Origin: Aphanomyces cochlioides
Taxonomy: Eukaryota; Oomycota; Saprolegniomycetes; Saprolegniales; Verrucalvaceae
Length of the DNA stretch: 64,000 nt
Direction of reading: 5' to 3'
Assembly (NCBI GenBank): GCA_019828595.1
Contig: JAHQRK010000001.1
Span: 3,100,001-3,164,000 of the forward strand
This document shows positions 35,891 through 47,700 of this stretch, piece after piece. Below the pieces are notes generated by a model. The model did no database searches and was not told the origin of the DNA. It worked only from the letters and a program-made list of their open reading frames with translations. How positions within the stretch are numbered: the first letter of the stretch is position 1; every line of letters begins with the position of its first letter. The position numbers were made by a program, and so were the translations under genes.

Positions 35891-37839
35891 ATGGCTTCGT
35901 CGACCACGCTCAACTACACGGCGGCTGTTGCAGCCACGGCTGTCTTGGCTGGATCTACGTGGCTGTATCAAAACGCAGTGCAGAAACGCCGCCAGCTTGA
36001 AGCCAAGGCGAAGCAGAATGCAATTGTCGTGATTGATATTGGCAGCTCGTCCGTCCGTGCTAGCGCATACGTGCTCTATCAGGATACGTGGACGCTCGTT
36101 CCTGGATCTCTCCACCAGCACAAGATGCGTGCACTTGCATCCGATGGAACTGCAGACTTCCACGTCGTGAAGAAAGTTGTGGTACTCTTCAGTCCTCTCA
36201 GTGATGGTTTCAAAGATCTCGATTGTAGGAAGGCGTGATCGATGGAACGCTTCAATGGCTTGCTCAAGACGGTGGTTTTCGTGTGCTTGCTGTCGGCTTC
36301 TCGAGCTTTGCCATGTCACTTGTCGGCGTCGATGGGCAGGGAACTCCTGTCACGCCTGTGCTGACGTATGCCGGTCGTTGTGCGGCTGAAGCCAAGAGCC
36401 TCAACAAGACGCTCGCCCAGCAAGGTCTCCAGCAAGAGGTTGCTTTCGTTCTCTACAATCCTTTCGCTGACTCTGTTTGTCTAGATATACAATCGAACTG
36501 GCGCACCGATCCACCCAGCTTATGCAGCTCCCCAGTTGCTCAAACTGCAAGACAAGAACTCTGTTGAGTCGTGGCAGTCACTTGTTGGTGTCATGCTTCG
36601 GCAGTGGACGACGATCGGTGAACCTGTTCCCATGAGCTACAGCGAAGCGTCGTGGACTGGACTCTTTGACTTTCGCCAAGGCATTTGGGATGCCAAACTT
36701 CTCGAGCTCAGCCATACGAACCCTTCCACGATGCCAGAGATCCAGGCGCGTCTCCGCTTTATCCGTGTCGTCATTGACTCGACATTCTAGGACCCTTGTG
36801 TGCCTGTGTCGAAGCTCAATTCAAAGTACACTGCGCGATGGCCACTGCTGAGCCAAGCTGACTTTTATCTTGCTTTGGGTGACGGCGCTGCGGCCAACAT
36901 TGGCTCAAAGAGCAGCACGCCAGAGTAAGAACCTCTCGTCGTGCAATCTAAGCAGCTATGTAGTCGCATTGGCCTCACAGTTGGCACGAGCGCGGCGCTT
37001 CGTGTCATGTGTCCTCTGAGCGAAATGAAGCGAGTTCCGCGTGGGCTTTGGTGCTATCGTGTCGACAAGGAGAATGTGATTCTCGGTGGAGCACTGACTG
37101 ACGGCGGTTCTGTCTACGAGTGGGCTACACGAACATTGGCGTTGTCACCAGGTGAGCTTATGAAGCAAAGGACCAGACATCTCATTTAGACGACTCTGAA
37201 GGTGATGCCAAGAAACTTGAATCCATGGAGCCAAACTCACATGACTTGACTTACTTGCCCTTCTTAAGCGGTTTGTTACTCTCTTTAGGCAGCGACTCAA
37301 TTGTTTTCAGGTGAACGAGCTCCAGGCTGGCACCACGATGCAACGTGCACTATCAGCGGCATCACAACCAGCACAACACCCGTGGACATTTTACGAGCAT
37401 CGTTGGAATCCGTGGCATTGCGGCTTGGAGCAATCTACGCTCTCTTTGGTATGATCTTCCTGCCACGAAGTACTAAAAATTGTCGTTCTAGGCGACTACG
37501 TCTCGTCTGATGCAATTGTCGTGGCGAGTGGAACTGCGTTGAGCTCGTCGTCACTGTGGCGACAAATTATCGGTACGGCATTGTAGTGTCAATGCCTCAT
37601 TTGATGCTTTTGTAGCGGATGTACTGGGTCGGGCAGTGTGGATTGAGACTGACGCTGTCGAATTGACGTCTCGTGGTGTGGCAATGTTCGTCGGTTCGTT
37701 CCTCGATTTGAACAAACTAGCCGCCGTTCCATTGAGCTCATTCTCTCTTTCAGCGAAACCTTCAGTCCAAGCCCATGCGAAATATCTTGAAGCTCGACAA
37801 CGACAAGAAGCTTTGTACCACAGTCTTTTTCATAATTAG
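35891..37839 (+). CDS. FGGY-family carbohydrate kinase, membrane-anchored, nine exons
   Basis: Exons: 35891-36175, 36229-36438, 36485-36745, 36791-36924, 36964-37151, 37190-37270, 37311-37448, 37492-37572 and 37616-37839; 533 aa. An N-terminal hydrophobic helix (AAVAATAVLAGSTWLY) precedes the kinase, suggesting anchoring in an organelle or ER membrane. The FGGY_N domain has VIDIGSSSVRASAYV (phosphate 1), YNRTGAPIHPAYA and ALGDGAAANIGS; FGGY_C has LTVGTSAALRV, LPFLSGERAPGW and AIVVASGTALSSSSLW. The family phosphorylates sugars such as gluconate, xylulose or ribulose; the substrate is not clear. The third intron (36746-36790, 45 nt) would begin GC, not GT. Its stop overlaps that of the OGDH gene. 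Confidence 0.88.
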
Positions 37840-40800
37840 AGTGCCAAAGCTTCGTCTACAATGGTCCGCATTTCTTGCTGGTGAACTTCGTACTGGCCTG
37901 TGGCTGGCGATGCTGCTGGTGGTCGACCAACGTAGCCAATGCGCCGTGTCTAGAGAAGCATTAGATGACAGTAATAACGCGAGAGCTCCTACATCGCCTA
38001 ATGTGTGGAGAATTGTGGCCAAGCGAGCCTGGCAAAAGGACCACGCACCCATGTTCTTTGGCTCCTCCTGGATATTATGGCATAAGTGGTCGTAGGAAAT
38101 CGTTATGTCTTACTTGGACCCAAAGGAGATCAGCATTGGGGTATTGCTGAACTATTTGGGCGATTTGGGAGAATGGGAAAGGTATGAGCTGCTCAATGCG
38201 TGCCGTGGCGACGTCATGAATATTCCTGCCGCGCATGGATTGCAAGACAGAATAGTACACTTTGCCACAGCAAATGATGAGCCGTCGCACCTACATTTGT
38301 TTCGTCAAACAAATTGTGACCATAATTTTCGTACTTGATCATTTGGAACCATGCGTTTCATGTCTTCGGGGTGTGCAGGAAGCACGCGTTCGAAATTTGT
38401 ATCGAGGCTGAAGTTGTTCAATTCGGAAGTGCATGGCCGATGATGTAACAAGTACTTAGGCGTGAACATCACGAGAGGCTTGCGATATCTGGAACACAAT
38501 AAATACACACCTAGAGTTTCAACTTACGGTGCGCAAACTTGTCGACGCAATGCGTGGAAGTATTGTGCGGGAGTGGTTGGGATCACGACGTGGATATTTG
38601 CATCCAAATCGGCTTTGACTTGGTCTTTGGTAAAATAATCGCTGTCTTCATTGGCTTGCTGAAGAAATCGCTCGATGCGTGCACTACTGTGCTCAGGACC
38701 TTGTCCTTCATACCCATGCGGCAGGTTAAGTATCAAACCCGAGTGGCAATTCCATTTTTGCTCGCCTGACACGATGAATGTGTCAATGATCGTCTGGGCT
38801 CCGTTAGCAAAATCTCCAAACTGAGCTTCCCATATTGTCAGTGCATTTGGACTAGGGAGAAACATGAAACTTTCCTACACACAAATTCAAGCGTTTACCA
38901 CTGAAGAGAATAGCCATATTCAAATCCCAGCACGCCTTCTTCGCTAAGAGGACTATTGCACACCTGGATCTTTGCATTGGTGTTTGTTGGGATTTCATAT
39001 TTTGGCACTTTGGCTTCCAGTACATGCAGCGATAATTCTATCATAACAATTTTGACGTCATATTTCACGAAGCATCTCCGTACCATTTAGAGGCGTGTAG
39101 GTAACATTACGCATTGACAATGCTTCAAACTGATCGTAAAGCACGGCATGGCGCTGCCAAATGACAGTAAGCACTGACCCAAAGTGCTCAATGGAATACC
39201 TGATTGAAAGTACCGCGTTCACAGTCTTGTCCACTCAAACGAACATTTATTCCTTCAGCAAGGAGCGATCCAAATGCCAGTGCTTCAGCGGTCGCCCAAT
39301 CTACTCGAGCACCGGTTTCGACTGCACGTAAGCGATTGTTCATGATGGCTTCGACCTATAAAACAAAACTGTCACTTCACGTATTGAATGTGGTCAAACC
39401 TTTTTGTGAGCTGTAAAACCAGTAGGGATCCGAAAGATCTGTGCACCAATTTCTTCGAGCAATTTGCGATCGACGCCAGTTGAACCGTTTTCTCCGTGCT
39501 CTCCAATACTATTGTCAATGGTTTTGATGTGGTCGCCAGAATTATCCCAGAACGATGGACTTGTCTTGGAATGTTCATGTTCGCTGGCCAAATCCATCTC
39601 AATTTTAGCCACCATTGCAGCGCATTCTTCGACATTCAAGTGCCCTTGACTTTGGAGATGCTTAAAGTACAGGTTGATCACAGTTGGATGTTGATTGATG
39701 CAATGGTACATGACAGGCGCTGTGATCTCGGGTGAATCCTAGCGTCGTTGAGTTTCGCTGGCCAGTAGTTTCCAGTTGTACTTGTTCATTGTGTCCATGG
39801 CGACGATAGCACACGAGATCGACGACAACGTCGCATTTGTATTTCTGTCGAAACTCCACCGCCATTTTCATGACTTTAACAACAGCTTCAGGGTCGTCTC
39901 CATTGACGTGGAAGATTGGACTGCGAGAAATTTTGGCGACATCACTGTGAACAACAGAATGATAACGAGTTGTGTAGAACAGCCGTACCTGCAGTATATG
40001 GCAGTGTCAGCTTGCTTTGGCAAAGTGGTAAAGCCAATTTGATTGTTGATAATCACATGCACTGTGCCTCCAGTCTTGAAATCTTCCAAGCCACTGAAGC
40101 CAAATGCCTCCCTATGTTTCAGTTTGCATGTACTTCGTAGAGAGATGAACAAACCTAACGGAGCCTTGAAACATGGAAGCGTCACCGTGCAAGAGCAGCG
40201 GCATCACACGTGATCGATCAAAGTCTCCAAGCTCATCTTGAAAGGCTCTGGCTTCCCCCAAAACGACTGGATTCACCTTCGACACATTCATTAGGAACGA
40301 ATTGCACCAACATTGTTACAGCTTCCAAGTGAGATGGATTCGCTGTCAATTTGACCTAGCAATTCAAATTTACAACGGCGATCAAGCAAAAACAGACTTG
40401 CCTCCATCGTGTTGCCATTTCGCATTGTCAAATGCGACACCGTACCCAAATGATATCGAACGTCGTCTGAATTGTTTGGGTATTCGGGTTCATCCGGCAA
40501 ATATGGCTGAAATCGAGACATAATCGACCGCAACGGGCGCTGAAGCACATTTGCAAGCACATTGAGTCGTCCTATTCTCAACTACAGTGAGTAGTCCAGG
40601 GTTAAGCCTACCCCGATGAGCCATACCCATATAGACTGCTTCGACGCCCATGTCACTCGCTGTCTCCAGCAATTCCTTCAGCCCAGGGATCAAACTTTCA
40701 CCTCCTTCAATTGAAAAACGCTTCGCACCAGAAAATCTATCAAACAGTTGTGACCATGCTCCACCTTTAGAAGAGAACCGTACCGCCTGCCAAGGAACTT

Positions 40801-41565
40801 CTCAAACAGCTCAGCTTGCAGCATGTCATTGAAAATATTGGTTTTTTCTTGGGATGTAAATTCGTGGTCCTAGCAAGAGCGTGATGGAGTGCCATAGTAT
40901 CACTACGTACTTTGTATTTCGTCAAGCTGTCACGGATCCACAATGCTGCTTCTCGATTGCGCAAGTGCTGATATTCAGTGGCAATGTGGCCACAAAACAA
41001 TTCGCGGAGTTGTGTCACAATCTAGGTATCCATGCATGAGATCACTCAAGTTCGACGAAGAGGAGCCTACATCTCGCAATGTAGCCACTGGACCTATGGA
41101 TAAATCGTCGCCAATGAAGAATTCGCGATCCAAGTCGCTTTCCGAGAATCCTACAATTGCATTTCGTCAGAATCGCGCGTTGCCATGATACTGACCGTGG
41201 GCTCCAAGCTCCAAAGTCGCACTATGTGCAAGAGACTGGAGGTTGAAATCATCAAAGTATGGTTTCTCCAACCAGCGACTACCCCAGTTCCATTTCTTGA
41301 GTTCCGGTGCCTTTTCAAACTTTCTTAATGGGTCGATATGCGCGACGAAGTGTCCATATTGCTTGAACGTGCGAATAAGCAACTGGACCCGCCGAGTTTC
41401 CTCTTGCGATCTTAGCAAATCGGGGCTAGTTCGACGGACAGTCTTGCCATTTTTTCCATCCGACGTCGTTTGGGATTCGTCTAAAGCATCAGTGGAACAG
41501 TACCGTACTCGCATCCATGGAGGAAAACGGCGCTCTGTCTTCACCTTGACAATTTGACGCCACAT
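37836..41565 (-). CDS. OGDH: 2-oxoglutarate dehydrogenase E1 component, mitochondrial, many exons
   Basis: Coding stretches follow one another on the minus strand from ATG 41565 ([21 protein letters not shown], Arg-rich mitochondrial presequence) to TAA 37838-37836. In order: an N-terminal helical region ([17 protein letters not shown]), a region with [18 protein letters not shown] (thiamine-diphosphate domain), the DVRYHLG loop, [23 protein letters not shown] with YRRHGHNE, and C-terminal segments such as [38 protein letters not shown] and [12 protein letters not shown]. These match the family end to end. It decarboxylates 2-oxoglutarate in the TCA cycle together with E2 and E3. The last intron is 37992-37950 (43 nt). 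I did not fix every junction. It converges on the FGGY kinase with a 4-bp overlap and shares a 232-bp promoter region with the dynein gene. Confidence 0.93.
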
Positions 41566-41684
41566 TGCGATCGATGATTCTTTTCCCTCGGCGAGACACT
41601 TTTAGATGAAAAATATTTATTTGCCAATAGAAATTTCCAGGAACAGCAATAAATTATTTATTGTTGCACCCACTGCTCCGTTGT

Positions 41685-41731
41685 TATCCGGACTTCAACT
41701 CTTCCGGATATTTGATAGTATTATCCGGATA
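41685..41731. promoter_or_regulatory. Three TATCCGGA/TCCGGATA elements between OGDH and dynein
   Basis: tatccgga (41685-41692), tccggata (41703-41710) and the palindrome tatccggata (41722-41731) lie in the 232-bp gap between the divergent ATGs 41565 (minus) and 41798 (plus), so they could serve both genes. Confidence 0.6.
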
Positions 41732-41797
41732 CCATTGGATTGGGGACTTTGATATCTTCAAAGGTCGCACCGTTTCACGAGGGAGATTGCGCTGAGG

Positions 41798-44700
41798 ATG
41801 CCGAGCCCGACCAAGGTATGACTGAAGAGACTTGCTTGCGTATCGATCTCTCCTTGTAGCGCAAGACGCTGGCGCCGTCGACTAGCCCCGTGAAGCCCAA
41901 ACCAGTCGAGGAGAAGAGCATCAGTGTCATCTATGAAGAACCGATCCCAACTCCAGACACGAGCACGTCGCTCAAGGCATCAACTCTCGCTGTTGGGGCA
42001 AATACAGTGATGGATGGCTCTCCAGGTACATGCCAATACCCTGTTGAGCTTTATTTGACTACAAATGTGTAGCTTATACGATTGGTTCACCCGTTGCTCT
42101 TCAGACTGTCCCCGTTGTACGCAAGCAACGTGGTGACATTGAGCCCAAAGTATTCTTACCCCACGAACGCACTACCGATCGACCCCCGCGTCAAATTGAA
42201 GTCGAGCGGTGCGCTATGCTTTCAGCTATCTTGGTGTATTGATCTCTGAACACAGAAAGAAGCGACAGTTCGAGTCGGCGAATGTCGGATCGCTTGTCAC
42301 GAGTCGACTGGAGAAGCTATTTCAAACTCCCGAGTTTTTCACACTTACAAAAGACGCAAGCGGTTCAGCTAAGCAATTGCTCGGGGCCATGCCGCTCAAC
42401 TGGTTCGACGACAAGTCCTTCGAAGTGCGAGAACCAGAGGTAGAGTCTTCCCACCTGAGACTTTGCTGAAGCGCAACCCAGGAATGGATCACATGCGGCA
42501 AGAAGAAAGACGGCTCGGTCGCGATTCCCGTCACTGCATTCCACAGCCAGCCTGGCCAACCTGGACGATGGATCGACGGCCATGTCATCGGCTACAACGC
42601 AAGTCGAGCCATGTTTCTCGTTCGGTCTGGAAACCAAGAGGACTTCCAGCTTCACCGGATTGATATCTGCTTCAAGGTTGGTCGTTTCCTTGGCATTTTG
42701 AGTCACGCTACAACTTTCCATGGACTGAATAGGCTGAAGACCCCGTTCAGTTTGTCGAGCGCGTCGCGGCAGCCCATCGAGCGCGACTGATCGCTCAATC
42801 CGAGATCCGCAAGAATATTTACATCGACTGCATGCCGTCTGACGACTTGCACAAACTTGGCACGGAGAATGTCAACAAGATCCTCAAGCTCGCGTCGGTC
42901 CCCTTCGTTGCCAAAGGCGTGTCTGTGCCAGAGACTGGTCGATTAGTGAGCGAAGTCCACACAGACTACCTCCGCACGATGAGTCGCATCGTCTTTGAGC
43001 ACCAGCAAAAGCACAAACCATCGTCAAGCCTCGACTTTGCTCTTGTGCGACCTCAAGACGACGATTGTAACAAGCGACGGCGGTCGATTGTCGACCACCA
43101 AGAGATCGCGGCGCCCATCGACTACGCCGACCAATTCATCGGGTTTTCCTTCCAGACGTTCCTCACGTCGCCAGAAACGCTGAGCGCAGTGACAAAAGTG
43201 AACGAGGAATGCTATCGCATGCTCTGCATGGACATCTTTGCCTTGAAGACGACCCGCAGCTTGAAATTGGAAGAATTCCAGCAGCGGCAGAACACGCAAG
43301 AGCGAACAATCCACAAGATTGTCCACGACGACTGGCCATCCAAGCTCACGCATGCCATCAAGACGTCGCTCATCCACGTTGGCAAGGGCTGGTACAACCT
43401 CCAGGAAACCCGGCGGGACACGTACGAATTCAGTAAACTGCGCTCGTTCCTCCGCCGCGTCAATCTCACCATGAAGGTCTATCAGTGGACTCTGTAGCCC
43501 ACACGTCACTGCGTCGTAGGACACGCTTCGGTACATGTCGGAGCAGTCTTTGCATTCGTTTCGAAGCTTCATTGAGAAAGCTGCCGAAGCGAACGTGAAA
43601 ATCATTGACGCCAAGACGACGGTCCTGTCGTACGCCGACTTGGAAGCGAAGAGATGTAAGTCTGGCTGGATCATGGCATCTCACGCCGTCTAGTCGAAGT
43701 GGGCGCGACGCGATTCGAGTATTTATGCCGCCAGAGGCAGATGCAGAACCCGCCAGCGCTCTTCACGCTCAATCTAAGCATCTCGAGCGAGTTGATTGTG
43801 ATCAATCAGGAAGAGATCGACTCGACGAATGGTGAAATCGCAGAGTGGAAGGCCGCTTATGCTGCCAAGATGAAGAAACTCGCCGAGGAAGATCCCGACG
43901 GCGATCATCGTAAGCCGTCGAGTGTACAAAGTCATGACAGGCGTCGTAGGGCACGACGACGAGGAGTGTCCGATTCGTGTCGTGGAGCCTGTGATGGGCA
44001 ACTGCTTTGGCTACACGACGCCGATTTCAGCCTTTGGCCAAGCTGTCATTGACGTCTTCAACAAGTCGATCGATAGCTTTAAAGACATCAAGCAAGTACG
44101 TCATGGCTGCCGTCGTCTCGCGCTAAGACGCGACTTGTAGGTGGAGCAAATGGTGATGGACAAATTGTTCTGGAGCAGTCATCCGTCCATTCCGTACGTG
44201 AATGCGAATGAAGATTGGGTCGTCAAGCTGCGGGAATCGGTCCATAAACTCATGGAGAAGAGCGAGCGACCTCTGCGGGAATATCTCAAGCAATACGAGC
44301 GCTACATTGGTTTCCTCAACCTCGACGAGGAAAAATACTTGGACCAGTTCCGCGCGCAGGATCCACCCAACCTGCAAGAACTCACGGATCGGATCAAGCA
44401 GCATGGCCAGGACGCCATCGACATTGAAGACGCGATTCCCGCCACGAATGTCGAGCTTGGCATGTATTCCGTCAGTTGCGCCACGATGCGAAGCCAGCTC
44501 GCCGAGAAGCACCGACGTCTCGCGCGGCGACTTTTGGATTGTCACCTCGTGAAATGCGTCAACTTGGCCAAGGAACTCCACACCAAGTTCGAGCCGATCA
44601 GTCGACAGCTTCAGAAAATCCCGACCGACATTGAGCAGCTCACGGAGATGAACAAGTACATCGAGAGCATTCCGTCGCAACTCGCGCCGCTGTTGGCATC

Positions 44701-47700
44701 GTCCCAAATGCTCATCAAGTACCGCTCGGTATATAAAATCCACCGACGACAAAGAGTTTGATGGGAGGTTGTAGGTGCTCGATAGTTTCCAGTACCGCAT
44801 GGACAAGGACGACTTTATGACGATCTGGCGCGTCCGCCTCGCCCCCAACCATATTCATGACCAAGTGCACAAGATGAAGAACATTTTAGTCATGGAGAAC
44901 CAGCAATTCCTCGCGGAAATGCGCGATCAACAGGTCGAATTCAATGAATCGCTGCGTCTGTTGCATCAAGAAGTGGACGGCTTCAAGCAGTACACCGACT
45001 TGGCGCGCGTCGAGCAAGTGTACAAGTATGTGATCAACATCGACCAGAAGATCGTCAAGGCCGAGGAGGACGCGCGGCTGTTCAACTCGCGCGAAGTTTT
45101 ATTCCACGAGGAAATGTCCGACTACGACGAGATCAGCCGCATCCGCCGCGACTTTGAGCCCTACTCGATGCTCTGGAAGACGGCCAACAACTGGATCAAG
45201 GAGCACAAGAAATGGATGGACGGCCCGTTCTTGGACATCGCCGGCGAAGAGTTTGAACAATTTGTCGAGTCCAACTGGACGACGATCACGAAAGCGACCA
45301 AGTACTTTGAGAAGATGAACATCAAAGGGTGCTTGGACATTGCCAACCACATCAAGAATGAAATCGCCGCGTTTCGTCCACACGTTCCACTCGTCCTGGC
45401 GCTGCGGAATCCAGGCATGCAGGAGCGCCACTGGCTGCAAATGAACCAGGAAACGCACATGACCTTCCGCCCCGACCGCGGCATGAAGCTCTCGTATGTC
45501 CTCGGCCTTGGCCTCGATGCGCACATTGACACGATCACCAAGATCTGCGAGACCGCCGGGAAGGAATACCAGATCGAGAAAGCACTCCACGCGATGGAAG
45601 AACAGTGGAAACATATCAGCTTGACGGTCGTGGACTACCGCGAGACGGGCACGTTCGTCCTGAAAGCCGTCGACGAAGTCCAAGCGATCCTCGACGAACA
45701 GATCACAATCACGCAGGCGATGCAGTTCTCGGCGTTCAAGAAACCGTTTGAGGAGCGCATCAATAAGTGGGAAAAGGGTTTGAGCACCGTCTCGGACGTG
45801 CTCGAAGAATGGATGGCTGTCCAGCGCGCGTGGTTGTACTTGCAGCCGATTTTCGACTCGCCAGACATCAACAAGCAGCTTCCGATGGAGGGGAAGCGCT
45901 TTGCGACGGTCGATAAAAACTGGCGGCAGACGCTCCAAGGGGCCAAAGCCAAGCCGAGCGTGCTCAACTTTTGCAACAATGACAAGCTGCTCGATCGGTT
46001 CCAGGAGAGCAACAAGTTTCTCGAGCAAGTCCAGAAAGGGTTGAGCGACTTCCTCGAGACGAAGCGGTCGAGCTTCTCTCGGTTTTACTTTCTCTCGAAC
46101 GAAGAACTGCTCTCGATCCTCTCCGAGTCCAAGGACGTCAAGCTCGTCCAGCCGCATCTCAAGAAATGCTTTGAGGGCATCGTCAAGGTCGAATTCCAAG
46201 AGGATCTCACGATCACGGCCATGATTTCTGCCGAGGGAGAGCAAGTCGCGATGGCGACGCCCGTCAATCCGAACGGGAAGAACGTCGAGCACTGGATGAC
46301 TCAAGTCGAGGACATGATGCGCGTCTCGATCCGCGCCGTCATGTTGAAAGCGATCCAGGATTACACCCAAGTGTCCCGCGTCAAGTGGATTCAAAAGTGG
46401 CCCGGCATGTGCGTCCTCAATGGCTCGCAGTTCCACTGGACGCGCGAAATGGAGGAAGGCATGGCGATGCATGGCGCGAAAGGCGTGCAAAAGATGCTCG
46501 ACCACCAACTCGCCCAGCTCGCCGACATGGTGGTCATGGTCCGTGGCCACTTGGATAAACTTGCTCGCATCAGTGTCGGCGCGCTCACGGTCATTGATGT
46601 CCATGCGCGCGATGTGACGCTGCGCCTCGCGCACAACAAGGTGAGCACGAAAGACGACTTTATGTGGTCGAGCCAGCTGCGGTACTACTGGAACGACGAC
46701 TTGTTTGCCGAGATGGTGAGCGCGCGTCGACCGTACGGCTACGAGTACTTGGGGAATTCCTTCCGCTTGGTCATCACGCCGCTGACGGACAAGTGCTACA
46801 TGACGCTCATGGCCGCTCTTCAGATGATCCTCGGCGGCGCTCCAGCAGGACCTGCCGGCACCGGCAAGACCGAGACGACAAAGGATTTAGCCAAAGCGCT
46901 CGCCAAGCAGTGCGTCGTCTTCAATTGCTCGGACGGGTTGGACTACATTGCGATGGGCAAATTCTTCAAGGTACCGCCGCCTCGTTGGAGAGAGTCTCAT
47001 GAGATGGCGTAGGGCCTTGCATCATGCGGAGCTTGGGCGTGCTTTGATGAGTTCAACCGCATCAACATTGAAGTGCTCTCCGTCATTGGGCAGCAAGTCA
47101 CGACGCTCCAGGTAAGCGGCGTCCTGTCCATGGTAGCGCTCACGATCTTGTAGTTGGCCATCCGTGCCAACGAGAAGCGCATCATGTTTGAAGGCTCCGA
47201 CATCGCCGTGAGTCCTCAGTTTGGCGTCTTCATCACGATGAATCCTGGCTACGCTGGTCGCTCCGACCTGCCTGATAGCTTGGCGGCGCTCTTCCGTCCT
47301 GTCGCGATGATGGTGCCAGACTACGCCATGATTGGTGAAATCATGTTCTTCGCCTATGGCTACGAGAAAGCCAAGGAATGTGGCGCCAAGATGGTCACGA
47401 CGTTTAAGGTTTCGACTCGTCTTGACGTCCTCTCATGGCTCTGCTAGCTCTGCTCCGAGCAATTGTCGTCCCAGTCGCACTACGACTACGGCATGCGCGC
47501 AGTCAAGACGGTCATTACCGCCGCGGGCAACTTGAAGCGAGCAGATCCACACATGGACGAGGAAGTGTTGCTCCTCCGCGCACTTCAAGACGTCAACTTG
47601 CCAAAATTTCTGTCGTTTGACATCCCGCTCTTCAATGGCATCATCAGCGATCTCTTCCCTGGGAAATCCCGTCCTCAGCTCAACCTCGGTACGTCGTCGT

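Noticed and set aside
45099..46634. 511-codon minus-strand frame inside the dynein gene
   Set aside because: It is an antisense shadow of the dynein linker/AAA1 coding sequence: rich in Arg, His and Leu with no domain.
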